Shown here: positions 55,759-63,845 of the stretch, piece by piece
Position numbering within the stretch: the stretch's first letter is position 1
Layout of the letters: each line of letters opens with the position of its first letter
From: Tamlana sp. 2_MG-2023
GTDB taxonomy: Bacteria > Bacteroidota > Bacteroidia > Flavobacteriales > Flavobacteriaceae
NCBI RefSeq assembly: GCF_030548465.1
Contig: NZ_JAUOSF010000007.1
Location: 62,001 to 126,000, forward strand
Reading direction: 5' to 3'
Length of the DNA: 64,000 bases
Notes under the pieces: generated by a model
Seen by the model: only the letters and a program-made list of their open reading frames with translations
Database searches by the model: none
What the model was told of the DNA's origin: nothing
Translations under genes and position numbers: made by a program

Positions 55759-55818
55759 AAATGAGTCAAAAATAATTGTTTATGAAATACAACTAACTGA
55801 TTTTCATTTGCATCTTTA
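55759..55818 (+). promoter_or_regulatory. Shared upstream regulatory block, copy 2 (tspO-like gene)
   Basis: Second copy of the block at 52131-52190 (49/60 identical). It ends 53 bases before the TspO-like start, against 14 bases in copy 1. Confidence 0.6.
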
Positions 55819-55871
55819 GGAAACACAAAAAATATCTCTTATCTATAGATTTATAAACTTAACTCTAGATC

Positions 55872-56660
55872 ATGAATAAAACACTTTCTATACTTAATCT
55901 GATATCAGTAGTTGTCGCGGTGGGTATTAATTACGTTTCACAAGCACTTCGATTTAATGACACAACGATTAGTGAAATGAGCAATCATTATGATAATTTG
56001 TTTACACCAGCGCCTTATGCATTCTCTATTTGGGGTTTGATATATTTGGGACTTTTTGCGTACGCGGTTTTTCAGATTAGATGTGCTTTTAAAAGCTCAA
56101 AATCTAGCGAATTCATTACGCAAACCGGTTATTGGTTTATTATAGCCAATACTCTTAACAGTTTCTGGGTACTTGCCTTTGTATATGATTATATCGGACT
56201 CTCGGTGCTACTCATGTTTGGTATCTTGTTTTCTTTAATTCAAATTATTTTGAAAACCAATATGGAACGTTGGGATGCGCCACTTCCTGTAATAGCATTT
56301 CTCTGGTGGCCTATTTGTTTATACACGGGTTGGATTAGTGTCGCAACTATTGCTAACATTTCAACCTACCTAACTAAATTAGGCTGGCAAGGCGGTTTTT
56401 TATCTGCTGAAAATTGGACCATAATCATGATTATAGTAGCAGCCTTACTCAATATTATTGTGGTTTTCACTAGAAATATGCGTGAATTTGCCATGGTTGG
56501 TGTTTGGGCCTTAGTAGCGATATTTATAAGGCATCATGAATCTAACAATATTATTGCGTATACAGCATTAATTGCTTCTATTGCGGTGTTTGCTGTGATT
56601 TCATGGCACGGGTACATTAACCGGCACAAAAACCCTATTTTCAAGAAAATCCTTAACTAA
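55872..56660 (+). CDS. TspO/MBR-like tryptophan-rich membrane protein
   Basis: A 262-residue protein with seven or so membrane helices, longer than the five-helix TspO core. The segment FTPAPYAFSIWGLIYLGLF (about 44-62) matches the TspO motif with Pro, Trp and aromatic residues, followed by NTLNSFWVLAF. TspO proteins bind porphyrins and are tied to light, oxygen or redox stress in bacteria. The two extra C-terminal helices are typical of the long form. It shares an upstream block with the egt operon, so joint regulation is likely. Confidence 0.75.
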   Translation: MNKTLSILNLISVVVAVGINYVSQALRFNDTTISEMSNHYDNLFTPAPYAFSIWGLIYLGLFAYAVFQIRCAFKSSKSSEFITQTGYWFIIANTLNSFWVLAFVYDYIGLSVLLMFGILFSLIQIILKTNMERWDAPLPVIAFLWWPICLYTGWISVATIANISTYLTKLGWQGGFLSAENWTIIMIIVAALLNIIVVFTRNMREFAMVGVWALVAIFIRHHESNNIIAYTALIASIAVFAVISWHGYINRHKNPIFKKILN

Positions 56661-56760
56661 AAACTAGTAGCTTTAAAAGCATAAATTAATTTAGAATGGC
56701 CTCTATTTATAGTCTTCTGAAGAAATAATTCTGGCTAATCATAGCGTCATCAAAACATAA

Positions 56761-56899
56761 AAAAGAAGCTGTCTAAAAAGTAAAGTTTTCGTCAACCTGA
56801 ACTTAATTCAGGTTCTCATAATGATTGGTTATCAAGATGATGCGATTCTGAAATGAATTCAGAATGACGTACTTTAATACTTTTTCTACAGCCTCTTTT
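56761..56899. repeat. Palindromic intergenic element, 139 bp
   Basis: Ends 56761-56781 and 56879-56899 pair 18/21. Inside, CCTGAA-N5-TTCAGG and ATTCTGAA-N5-TTCAGAAT hairpins pair with each other as well, so the whole element is one long imperfect palindrome. It sits between two convergent genes and may act as a terminator. Elements of this look (GCTGTCTAAAAAGT ends) are common in flavobacteria. Confidence 0.7.
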
Positions 56900-56921
56900 T
56901 TCTAACGCTCTAAAAAAGCAT

Positions 56922-57224
56922 TTATTTTTCAAAATTATTCTCGAGATGACTATTATCTGAACTTCCTAAACTGTGATGTCTATTTTCTTCATCACTTAAA
57001 TTTCCGTCAGGCTTAGCTTTAGATTTTGATCTACCAGGAATATCTAAATCTTTACCTTCAAAATCCACTGGTTTTGTTCTATCTTTTAGATATTTATCTT
57101 GACCACCATCGGTTCTTAAATGCTTGGTTTTTTCATCTAAGGCCTTCAGATCTTCTTTAGTCACATCTGAATTGTATTGTTTTTTATCTTTTGTATTCTG
57201 TTCTTTGTTTTGCTCTGTTTTCAT
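56922..57224 (-). CDS. Disordered hydrophilic small protein
   Basis: A 100-residue, very charged protein (Lys, Asp, Glu, Asn; no Cys or Trp), predicted to be disordered. Segments such as LDIPGRSKSKAKPDG and DEENRHHSLGSSDN look conserved-type but no family name is recognised. It follows the aldehyde dehydrogenase by 19 bases, so co-expression is likely. Such proteins are often stress-induced; that is a guess. Confidence 0.7.
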   Translation of the reverse strand: MKTEQNKEQNTKDKKQYNSDVTKEDLKALDEKTKHLRTDGGQDKYLKDRTKPVDFEGKDLDIPGRSKSKAKPDGNLSDEENRHHSLGSSDNSHLENNFEK

Positions 57225-57243
57225 AATTTTAAATTTTAGATTA

Positions 57244-58629
57244 TTATTTACTAAAGATTAAAGATTTTGCATTCACAAACTCTTTAATACCAAATCCACC
57301 GTGTTCTCTTCCAAAGCCTGAATCCTTAACGCCGCCGAAGGGCATCACTGGATCGGCAAGACCAAATGAATTTATAAATACCATACCGGTATCAAAATAT
57401 TTACTAGCAAGTTCTGCGGCCTTCTCTTCATCTTTAGAGAAAATACCACCGCCTAATCCAAATTGGCTATCATTGGCAATTCGCATAGCGTCTTCGGCAT
57501 CTTTTGCTTTAATTAAAGAGGCAACGGGGCCAAAAAGCTCATCATCATAAGCAGGCTGTCCTGGTGATACCTTATCTAGAACCGTAGCAGGGTAGAAAAA
57601 CCCATCGCCATCTTTTAGTATTCCACCGCATAAAATTTCAGCGCCATTGGCCACACTTTTTTCGACTTGTTCATGCAAGGTTTCTCGTAAATCTTCTCGT
57701 GCAATTGGTCCCAAATCAACATCTTCTGTGGTAGGGTCGCCCATTTTTAAAGCTTCCATGGCTTTGACAAAGGCAGCTTTAAATTTATCATACATGGACT
57801 CAACGACAATAAATCTTTTAGCCGCGATACAGGTTTCTCCGTTATTGTAAATACGCCCCATAACCGATTTTTCTACTGCTAATTCTAAATCAGCATCTTC
57901 TAAAACAATGTATGCATCGTTACTTCCAAGTTCGAGCACTACTTTTTTGAGTGCGGCACCGGCCTTTTCAGCTATACCTCTCCCCGCCTCTGAGCTTCCT
58001 GTTAAGGTAACTCCTCGAACTCGGTCATGTTTGATAACTGTATCAGACTGGTCGTGACTAATAATTAGTGCTTGAAATAAATGTTCAGGCAAACCAGCCT
58101 CGTTAAATATTTTCTCTAAGACTTGTCCGCAACCCGTAACATTTGAAGCGTGCTTTAATAACACAGCATTACCAGCCATTAAACTGGCAATGGCATATCT
58201 TACCACTTGATAGGCTGGGTAATTCCACGGCTGAATCCCGTAAACAATACCAATAGGCTGATAGGTTATGATGCCTTTTCCTCCATTGACGAGCTCACGT
58301 TTTTCATCTTGTAAGTCTTCCAGCCCTATATCTGCAGTATATTCACATATAGCTGCACATAAATCTATTTCTTGATGACTTTGAGACAGAAGTTTCCCCA
58401 TTTCTTCAGTCATTAATGCGGCTAATGCCTCTTTGTGCTTTTTTAAATTTTCACCAATAGCTTTTATGATTTTTGCTCGTTCGTCTAAACTTTTGTGACG
58501 CCAATCTAAAAATGCCGTATGACTGTTTTGAATTTTCTGTTCCAAGGTTTCATTAGAGAGGTAATCATAAGAAGTAATCTCTTTTCCTGAAGTTGGGTTT
58601 ATAGTGGTGATTTTATTATTTAATGACAT
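57244..58629 (-). CDS. NAD(P)-dependent aldehyde dehydrogenase (succinate-semialdehyde type)
   Basis: A 461-residue aldehyde dehydrogenase. Catalytic features: LELGSND (general base Glu), NNGETCIAAKRFIV (catalytic Cys), the cofactor segment TGSSEAGRGIAE, and the C-terminal PFGGVKDSGFGREHG. Close to the short succinate-semialdehyde dehydrogenase (Sad/GabD) group, which oxidises a range of aldehydes. No GABA transaminase is nearby, so a general aldehyde detoxification role is as likely. Upstream region has no clear -7 box. Confidence 0.88.
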   Translation of the reverse strand: MSLNNKITTINPTSGKEITSYDYLSNETLEQKIQNSHTAFLDWRHKSLDERAKIIKAIGENLKKHKEALAALMTEEMGKLLSQSHQEIDLCAAICEYTADIGLEDLQDEKRELVNGGKGIITYQPIGIVYGIQPWNYPAYQVVRYAIASLMAGNAVLLKHASNVTGCGQVLEKIFNEAGLPEHLFQALIISHDQSDTVIKHDRVRGVTLTGSSEAGRGIAEKAGAALKKVVLELGSNDAYIVLEDADLELAVEKSVMGRIYNNGETCIAAKRFIVVESMYDKFKAAFVKAMEALKMGDPTTEDVDLGPIAREDLRETLHEQVEKSVANGAEILCGGILKDGDGFFYPATVLDKVSPGQPAYDDELFGPVASLIKAKDAEDAMRIANDSQFGLGGGIFSKDEEKAAELASKYFDTGMVFINSFGLADPVMPFGGVKDSGFGREHGGFGIKEFVNAKSLIFSK

Positions 58630-58876
58630 ACTATCTATCTTTTAATTCATCACAATATCTTGTTTATTATCAAGAATCGTTGATGCAATCAAATGATAGA
58701 TTAACCTATACCATGAGAACAGAAGCGTTTAATGAAGTATACACGCTATTACTACAATATGATGAGTTATGTATGCTGTAAAAAGTAAATTAAAAGCGCT
58801 TGCCAATGAAAATCATTGGGATTAAAAAGGTTATTTCATGCGCGGTCAAACACATTTTCATCACTAGAAATTAAAA

Positions 58877-60142
58877 CTAAACCGTTTCTAAAGCCTTCTC
58901 AATCACATCATAAACTTTACCCAGTTCCACGTCGGTAATCACATATGGCGATTGAATGTAAATGGTACTGCCAAGCGGACGTAAAAACACGCCATTGTCC
59001 ATGAAAAATTTAAAAAGCTGATCACGAAGATTACCATAACGCGCCATTTCAATGTTTAAATCGAAAGCAAATATGACCCCGTATTGTCTAATGGATTTTA
59101 CTTTTGGGTGATTTTTTATACGTTCTCCGAAGGCTTTATGCGACCTCATAACACGTTTAATGTCTTTTTGAATGGCTCCTGATTGCAACAACTCCACACC
59201 AGCCAAAGCTGCCGTGCAAGCTAGAGGATTCGCCGAATAGGTATGCCCGTGAAACAACCCTTTTCCAATATCATCGCTATAAAACGCATCATAAATATCT
59301 TGAGTACAAGTCGTCAAAGCCATAGGCAACAGACCTCCTGTAAGCGCTTTACTCAAACACATCACATCTGGCTTGGTTTCCATGTGTAGCGATGCAAAAT
59401 GTTTTCCTGTTTTTCCAAAGCCAGTCATCACCTCATCGGCTACAGTGATAATGCCATGATTTTTGCAGAATTTTAAAATGGCATCTAAGCCCTTTGCATC
59501 ATGCATTTTCATCGCTGCAGCGCCTTGCACCAATGGTTCGTAAACAAAACCTGCGACTTTATTTTCTTTAATTATGGTTTCTAACTGCTGTAAAATAGCT
59601 TCTAAATTATCTCCATTCGGAACAGGAATACGCTTAACATCTAGAAAAAACTCTTCAAACGGACCGTTATAAACCGATAAACCCGACACACTCATCGCGC
59701 CAAAGGTATCGCCGTGAAAACCATCTTCAAAAGCAATTAAGGTGTTGCGTTTTTCACCGCGATTAAAATGGTATTGTAGCGCCATTTTAATTCCGATTTC
59801 AACACTAGTAGAACCATTATCACTAAAGAAAATCTTCTGTTGATTTTGCGGAAGAATGTCCATTAAAGCTTCCGATAATTTTATGGCAGGCTCATGTGTA
59901 AAACCACTAAAAACAACCTGGTCTAACCGTTTCATTTGTTCGGAAACACGACTGGTTATAAAATCGTTGCAATGCCCATACATACAGGTGTACCAAGAAG
60001 CTATAGCATCAATATATTCGTTACCATTTTCATCGGTAAGCACACAATTTTTAGCTTTTGAAATTGCTAAAGATTCCGGGTGAATTTTATGCTGTGTTAA
60101 AGGATGCCAAAGGTGTTTTTTATCGCGTTCTTGTAAACTCAT
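58877..60142 (-). CDS. bioA: Adenosylmethionine-8-amino-7-oxononanoate aminotransferase
   Basis: PLP enzyme converting KAPA to DAPA in biotin synthesis using SAM as amino donor. The 421-residue class III aminotransferase has SWYTCMYGH near the N-terminus (bioA substrate segment WHPLTQH is at 11-17), FSDNGSTSVEIGIKMA for phosphate binding, VADEVMTGFGKTG and the PLP lysine in LSKALTGG. Distance to bioD is 168 bases and contains a hairpin repeat. ATG 60142. Confidence 0.94.
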   Translation of the reverse strand: MSLQERDKKHLWHPLTQHKIHPESLAISKAKNCVLTDENGNEYIDAIASWYTCMYGHCNDFITSRVSEQMKRLDQVVFSGFTHEPAIKLSEALMDILPQNQQKIFFSDNGSTSVEIGIKMALQYHFNRGEKRNTLIAFEDGFHGDTFGAMSVSGLSVYNGPFEEFFLDVKRIPVPNGDNLEAILQQLETIIKENKVAGFVYEPLVQGAAAMKMHDAKGLDAILKFCKNHGIITVADEVMTGFGKTGKHFASLHMETKPDVMCLSKALTGGLLPMALTTCTQDIYDAFYSDDIGKGLFHGHTYSANPLACTAALAGVELLQSGAIQKDIKRVMRSHKAFGERIKNHPKVKSIRQYGVIFAFDLNIEMARYGNLRDQLFKFFMDNGVFLRPLGSTIYIQSPYVITDVELGKVYDVIEKALETV

Positions 60143-60200
60143 ATTTTTTCTATTTCCGCGAAAGCGAAAGTCTTTTTTAAAATTGAATTTTTAGTAATTA

Positions 60201-60267
60201 TGTCAGATCGAGCGCAGTCGAGATCCAATTTTCAAACGAAAAGTTCTCGACTGCGCTCGAACCGACA
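60201..60267. repeat. Hairpin repeat in the bioD-bioA gap
   Basis: Perfect 16-bp inverted repeat, TCGAGCGCAGTCGAGA (60208-60223) with its complement at 60245-60260, bounded by TGTC and GACA. This is a widespread Bacteroidota intergenic hairpin type. As it lies between co-directional biotin genes it may weaken or process the bioF-bioD-bioA message. Confidence 0.8.
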
Positions 60268-60310
60268 ATAGTACTTAATTTAATATTCTTATTTTCAAAT
60301 TCATAATAAA

Positions 60311-60919
60311 TTATAAATTTGACCTAAACTTATCAGCATATTCTTTAATCACATTCTTATCGAAATACGGCTCTTCATCGATGCGTCCAATAATTGGCAC
60401 GTTTGTCATTTTTTTAATGATAGTCTCGGTGGTTTTATGTTCGTTTCCGCTAAAAATGATGGAAACATCAAAACCTTTTTCTTTGAGTAAATTTACCGTT
60501 AAAAGCGTATGATTGATGCTTCCTAAATAATGTCTGGAAACCACAATGACTTTATAGTTTGGTTTGATAAGGCCTAAAATAGTTTCCGAATCGTTAAGTG
60601 GCACCAACAAGCCTCCAGCGCCTTCAACCACCAAATGATTCTTGGTTTTTGGTGGATTTACCTTATTGACATCAATTTGAACACCATCAATTTCAGCAGC
60701 CGCATGCGGACTCATTGGCGAATTTAAAGCATAAGCATTCGGGTGAAATTTAGATTGCGTATTTGATATGAGTTTTTCAACCTTTTGGGTGTCGCCATAA
60801 TCTAATTCGCCTGCCTGGATGGGTTTCCAATAATCGGCTTCCAAGGCTTCAGTCACTATGGCTGAAGCTACCGTTTTACCAACCTCAGTGGATATACCTG
60901 TTATAAAGTATGTGTTCAT
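60311..60919 (-). CDS. bioD: Dethiobiotin synthetase
   Basis: ATP-dependent carboxylase closing the ureido ring of dethiobiotin. The 202-residue P-loop protein has GISTEVGKTV at the N-terminus (Walker A form of BioD, normally GTDTxxGKT), VVEGAGGLLVPL in the middle and a NTP-binding C-terminal half. It overlaps the DUF2007 gene by four bases (ATGA), so translation is coupled. Confidence 0.93.
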   Translation of the reverse strand: MNTYFITGISTEVGKTVASAIVTEALEADYWKPIQAGELDYGDTQKVEKLISNTQSKFHPNAYALNSPMSPHAAAEIDGVQIDVNKVNPPKTKNHLVVEGAGGLLVPLNDSETILGLIKPNYKVIVVSRHYLGSINHTLLTVNLLKEKGFDVSIIFSGNEHKTTETIIKKMTNVPIIGRIDEEPYFDKNVIKEYADKFRSNL

Positions 60920-61329
60920 TTTAAATTAAATTCGGTAGCACACATTTCACATCTATATTTGTGTTTCATATAAAAGGGCAGTGCGCTAAATAAAACGCCA
61001 AAAATAAACCAGAATAATGATTTAGCATCCTTAATTGTTGAAAAGAGTTCGACTTTCTTGCTCTTACAATTGGGGCAAACCATAGTTTTACCTTCGTCAT
61101 CAATCGCATATTTACTAATAGATTCTAAAATATGTTGGGCTTCTAAAGCTTGAACCGATAAGACTTTCAGCTTCACGCCTCCAATGGCATTGCTCACTAG
61201 AGGGTCGGTATCTATGGTTAAGGCATCTGATAAAAACACCTGAATCCCTTCGGCTTCCAAACCTCCTTTTATAATTTGAGCTTCGGTAGAATACTGAAAA
61301 CGTGCTATGGTTTTAAACTTATCACTCAT
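60916..61329 (-). CDS. DUF2007 protein with zinc ribbon
   Basis: A 137-residue protein: N-terminal DUF2007 domain (FKTIARFQYSTEAQIIKGGL to about residue 75, partly quoted) and a C-terminal segment with two CxxC pairs, CPNCKS (about 88) and CEMCAT (about 130), flanking a hydrophobic helix (about 105-122). Probably a membrane-attached zinc-ribbon protein of unknown function. Four-base overlaps with bioF and bioD on both sides embed it in the biotin operon; whether it acts in biotin synthesis is not known. Confidence 0.8.
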   Translation of the reverse strand: MSDKFKTIARFQYSTEAQIIKGGLEAEGIQVFLSDALTIDTDPLVSNAIGGVKLKVLSVQALEAQHILESISKYAIDDEGKTMVCPNCKSKKVELFSTIKDAKSLFWFIFGVLFSALPFYMKHKYRCEMCATEFNLK

Positions 61330-62486
61330 GATTTTAAAGTTTTGGCTAGCAAGTTTAAAACTTCGGAAATTTCGGCTTCGGAATTATAAGCGTGCAAACA
61401 AAAACGTAAACGTTCCTGCCCTTTTGAAACCGTTGGTGATAAAATGGCTTTCACGTCAAAACCTTTATTCTGAAGGTTCGCCGACATGCTTTTCACCCTA
61501 TCATTTCCAGAAACCACACAACACTGAATGGCCGATGCACTGGCAATAAACAAGTGTTCAAGTTCATTTTTAATAATCTCCAACTGAAAAAACTGAATGT
61601 TTGCATTCAATGCTTTTCGACTTTCAGTAGTTTTCAAGGCCTGATACCCTGCATGAATACTTGCCAAACTGTGTGGTGACAAGGCCGTAGTATAAATTAA
61701 ACTCCGTGAGAAATTCACCAAATACTGTTTGAGTTTTTCACTACCCAAAATGGCAGCACCGTGACAACCCAAGGCTTTTCCGAAGGTGACAATACGCGCA
61801 AAAACAGCAGTTTCAAGGTCTAATTCTTGTATGAGTCCGCAACCTTGATTTCCAAAAACACCAAGGGCATGCGCTTCATCAACCACAAAAAAGGCTTGAT
61901 ATTGGTCACAAAGTTCGGCTATAGCTTTTAAATCAGGGGTATCACCATCCATTGAAAAAACAGACTCCGTAACCACGTAAATACTTGGTTTTTCAGCTGA
62001 ATTTGTGGTATCAGGTTGAGAATGTCGTTTCAGTAATTTTTCTAGATCGGCAACATTATTATGCCTAAACTTATAGGATTTGGCGTGGTTCATAGCCATA
62101 CCATCCCGAATGGAAGCATGAATATAGGCATCATACAAAATCACATCACCACGCTGGGGGAGTGATGCAAAAAAACCAAGATTAGCATCGTAACCCGAAT
62201 TAAAAATCAAAGCCGATTCACTATTATGAAATTGGGCTAACTGCTTTTCAACAAGTGGATATAATTTATGATTTCCAGAAAGCAGTCGCGAACCTGTGGC
62301 GCCGTTTTGAAGCATATTCTGCGCCCTCAAAAAATTATGACTATCATTAAAAATAGCTTCGTTTTTAGCAAAGCCTAAGTAATCATTGGATGAAAAATCT
62401 ATCAATTGATTTTCTGAGCCCAATTGCCTTAAGGCGTTTTCAGCGTTACGAATTTCTAATTTTTGTTGTAATTTTTCGGGAAACAT
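61326..62486 (-). CDS. bioF: 8-amino-7-oxononanoate synthase
   Basis: PLP enzyme joining pimeloyl-thioester with alanine to make KAPA, the first committed biotin step. The 386-residue alpha-oxoamine synthase has NDYLGFA, GATGSRLLSGNH, VDEAHALGVFG (PLP-ring aspartate) and the lysine in TFGKALGCHGAA. First gene of the bioF-DUF2007-bioD-bioA run. bioC and bioH are not in the window. Confidence 0.93.
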   Translation of the reverse strand: MFPEKLQQKLEIRNAENALRQLGSENQLIDFSSNDYLGFAKNEAIFNDSHNFLRAQNMLQNGATGSRLLSGNHKLYPLVEKQLAQFHNSESALIFNSGYDANLGFFASLPQRGDVILYDAYIHASIRDGMAMNHAKSYKFRHNNVADLEKLLKRHSQPDTTNSAEKPSIYVVTESVFSMDGDTPDLKAIAELCDQYQAFFVVDEAHALGVFGNQGCGLIQELDLETAVFARIVTFGKALGCHGAAILGSEKLKQYLVNFSRSLIYTTALSPHSLASIHAGYQALKTTESRKALNANIQFFQLEIIKNELEHLFIASASAIQCCVVSGNDRVKSMSANLQNKGFDVKAILSPTVSKGQERLRFCLHAYNSEAEISEVLNLLAKTLKS

Positions 62487-62546
62487 GCCGTAAATATACT
62501 CCGAAATTTAAGCATTCTCATAAATTATAACCTCATGATTTCCTTT

Positions 62547-62567
62547 AGTACAATTTCTGTACTTTTG
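62547..62567 (+). promoter_or_regulatory. -7 box and small palindrome in the bioF divergent gap
   Basis: TACTTTTG (62560-62567) is a full -7 box for the rightward gene. AGTACA-N5-TGTACT (62547-62563) overlaps it. It could be a regulator site for either gene; the palindrome is short. Confidence 0.4.
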
Positions 62568-62586
62568 AAGTCATTTACAACAACTT

Positions 62587-63030
62587 ATGAAATCTTATCT
62601 CTTTATTCTTTTATTCTCTTTTTCACTTATCGGTTTTGCCCAAGACAACCACATTGTAAAAACAGATGATGGCCGACGGGTTTTACTGAAAGCCGATTTC
62701 ACCTGGGAATATATTGACGCGAAAGCCCCTGAAGAAAATGCTATTGAAGCGGCTGTCGCTAAAAACGAAAATGCTTGTCAAATTACCGCCGATTATGAAG
62801 AACCTAAACTGAATGGCAAGATACAAGCACAACTCAAAAAAGGCCGTGCCACGATAGATCATGTTAAGGAAAAAGTGGCTAGTGATTATGAATGCCAAGC
62901 TAGTGATGTGCTCCTTTTATGGGTAAAGGAGCAAAAATCTAAAGCCGTTTATATGTTTTGCGCCAATGGAACAAAAGTGAAATACAAACGTATGGGAAAT
63001 TCGATTATTGAGGCTGGGAAGTTTTTTTAA
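62587..63030 (+). CDS. Secreted protein, DUF3157-like
   Basis: A 147-residue protein with a signal peptide (hydrophobic 5-17, cleavage after FAQ, about 19). The segment HIVKTDDGRRVLLKADFTWEYI is typical of DUF3157-like proteins (partly quoted, residues about 22-43). Two cysteine-containing segments, NENACQI and YECQAS, could form a disulfide. Function unknown. Monocistronic, divergent from bioF. Confidence 0.7.
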   Translation: MKSYLFILLFSFSLIGFAQDNHIVKTDDGRRVLLKADFTWEYIDAKAPEENAIEAAVAKNENACQITADYEEPKLNGKIQAQLKKGRATIDHVKEKVASDYECQASDVLLLWVKEQKSKAVYMFCANGTKVKYKRMGNSIIEAGKFF

Positions 63031-63166
63031 CTTGCTCTAGTTTAGAGCGTTTTTCGAAACTTTAAAAAGAGATGTTAATATTGCTTATACCCCTGAGATA
63101 AAGGAGTTGCATTGAGCAACCAACTTAAAATTAATTCCTCAACTCTTGGGTGTTTTTTGTTGAAAT

Positions 63167-63283
63167 TTATTCTGTTTCTTTTTTTAATATCTTTTCAATC
63201 TTAGACAAAATAACTTCATCATTACAATCTAGTATAAATTGTATGATTTCAAGTTTTATTGCATTCATTTCAGATTTTGTCAT
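63167..63283 (-). CDS. Short antitoxin-like protein, 38 residues
   Basis: ATG at 63283, TAA at 63167. The peptide MTKSEMNAIKLEIIQFIL, then DCNDEVILSKIEKILKKETE, is like the N-terminal dimerisation part of antitoxins of the family found before RelE toxins. It starts 2 bases after the toxin stop, so it is probably co-transcribed. It may be a remnant of a second TA pair or a working mini-antitoxin. Confidence 0.5.
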   Translation of the reverse strand: MTKSEMNAIKLEIIQFILDCNDEVILSKIEKILKKETE

Positions 63284-63285
63284 AA

Positions 63286-63576
63286 TTATTTAGTCTTCTT
63301 TTCTGGATTCTGCCAAGTATTGAATACAGAATATACAATTACTTTATTTTTATCGATTTCATAAACAATTAAAAATGGAAAGCGTTTTATAAACGCTTCT
63401 CGATAGGGTTTTCTTTTTAAAGGAAAGTGTTCTGGGTTCGCTGTGATTCTATCAAAATACGTCTCTAAGTGTTCTAAAAATGCTTCTCCTAAACCTATAC
63501 GCTTTTCTTCATAATAAAGGTAAGCCTCTATGGTTTCTGAGTTAGCTTCGTCTTTAACTTCTAAATCATATTTCAT
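63286..63576 (-). CDS. Second RelE/ParE-family toxin
   Basis: A 96-residue protein with the ParE/RelE layout: KDEANSETIEAYLYYEE helix, NPEHFPLKRKPYREAFIKRFPFLIVYEI strands (partly quoted) and the C-terminal VIVYSVFNTWQNP. It is only distantly similar to the first toxin in this window. It overlaps the antitoxin gene by one base. Confidence 0.85.
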   Translation of the reverse strand: MKYDLEVKDEANSETIEAYLYYEEKRIGLGEAFLEHLETYFDRITANPEHFPLKRKPYREAFIKRFPFLIVYEIDKNKVIVYSVFNTWQNPEKKTK

Positions 63577-63812
63577 TAACTAGCAGCGTTTCTTGCGTTT
63601 TCTTTAACTTGTTCCCAAGTAAACGATTTGCTCTCCCCTTTTAAATGGGCTTCTCTTCGCTTATCAATAATTTGGTACTGCTCTTCGCTTAATGACAGTT
63701 CTTGTTCATCTTCCTGATAGCTTTCCGCCAATGCTTTTATCATTTTTAACAATCTAACATCAGCATTATTTATGTACTCTTTAACAGCTTCTCTTAATTC
63801 TAATGTTGCCAT
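63576..63812 (-). CDS. Antitoxin of the second RelE/ParE pair
   Basis: A 78-residue acidic helical protein. N-terminus MATLELREAVKEYINNADV is a dimerisation-like helix pair; the C-terminus KSFTWEQVKENARNAAS is the toxin-wrapping tail of the addiction-module family. Order and one-base overlap with the toxin are typical. Confidence 0.85.
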   Translation of the reverse strand: MATLELREAVKEYINNADVRLLKMIKALAESYQEDEQELSLSEEQYQIIDKRREAHLKGESKSFTWEQVKENARNAAS

Positions 63813-63829
63813 AATATTTTTTGTTTCTT

Positions 63830-63845
63830 ATTGTAAAGATACAAT
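63830..63845 (-). promoter_or_regulatory. Palindrome upstream of the second antitoxin
   Basis: ATTGTA-AAGA-TACAAT, a perfect 6-bp inverted repeat 18 bases before the antitoxin start. On the minus strand it contains TATCTTTA, one base from the -7 consensus. Similar ATTGTA/TACAAT arms precede the first TA pair. Confidence 0.5.
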
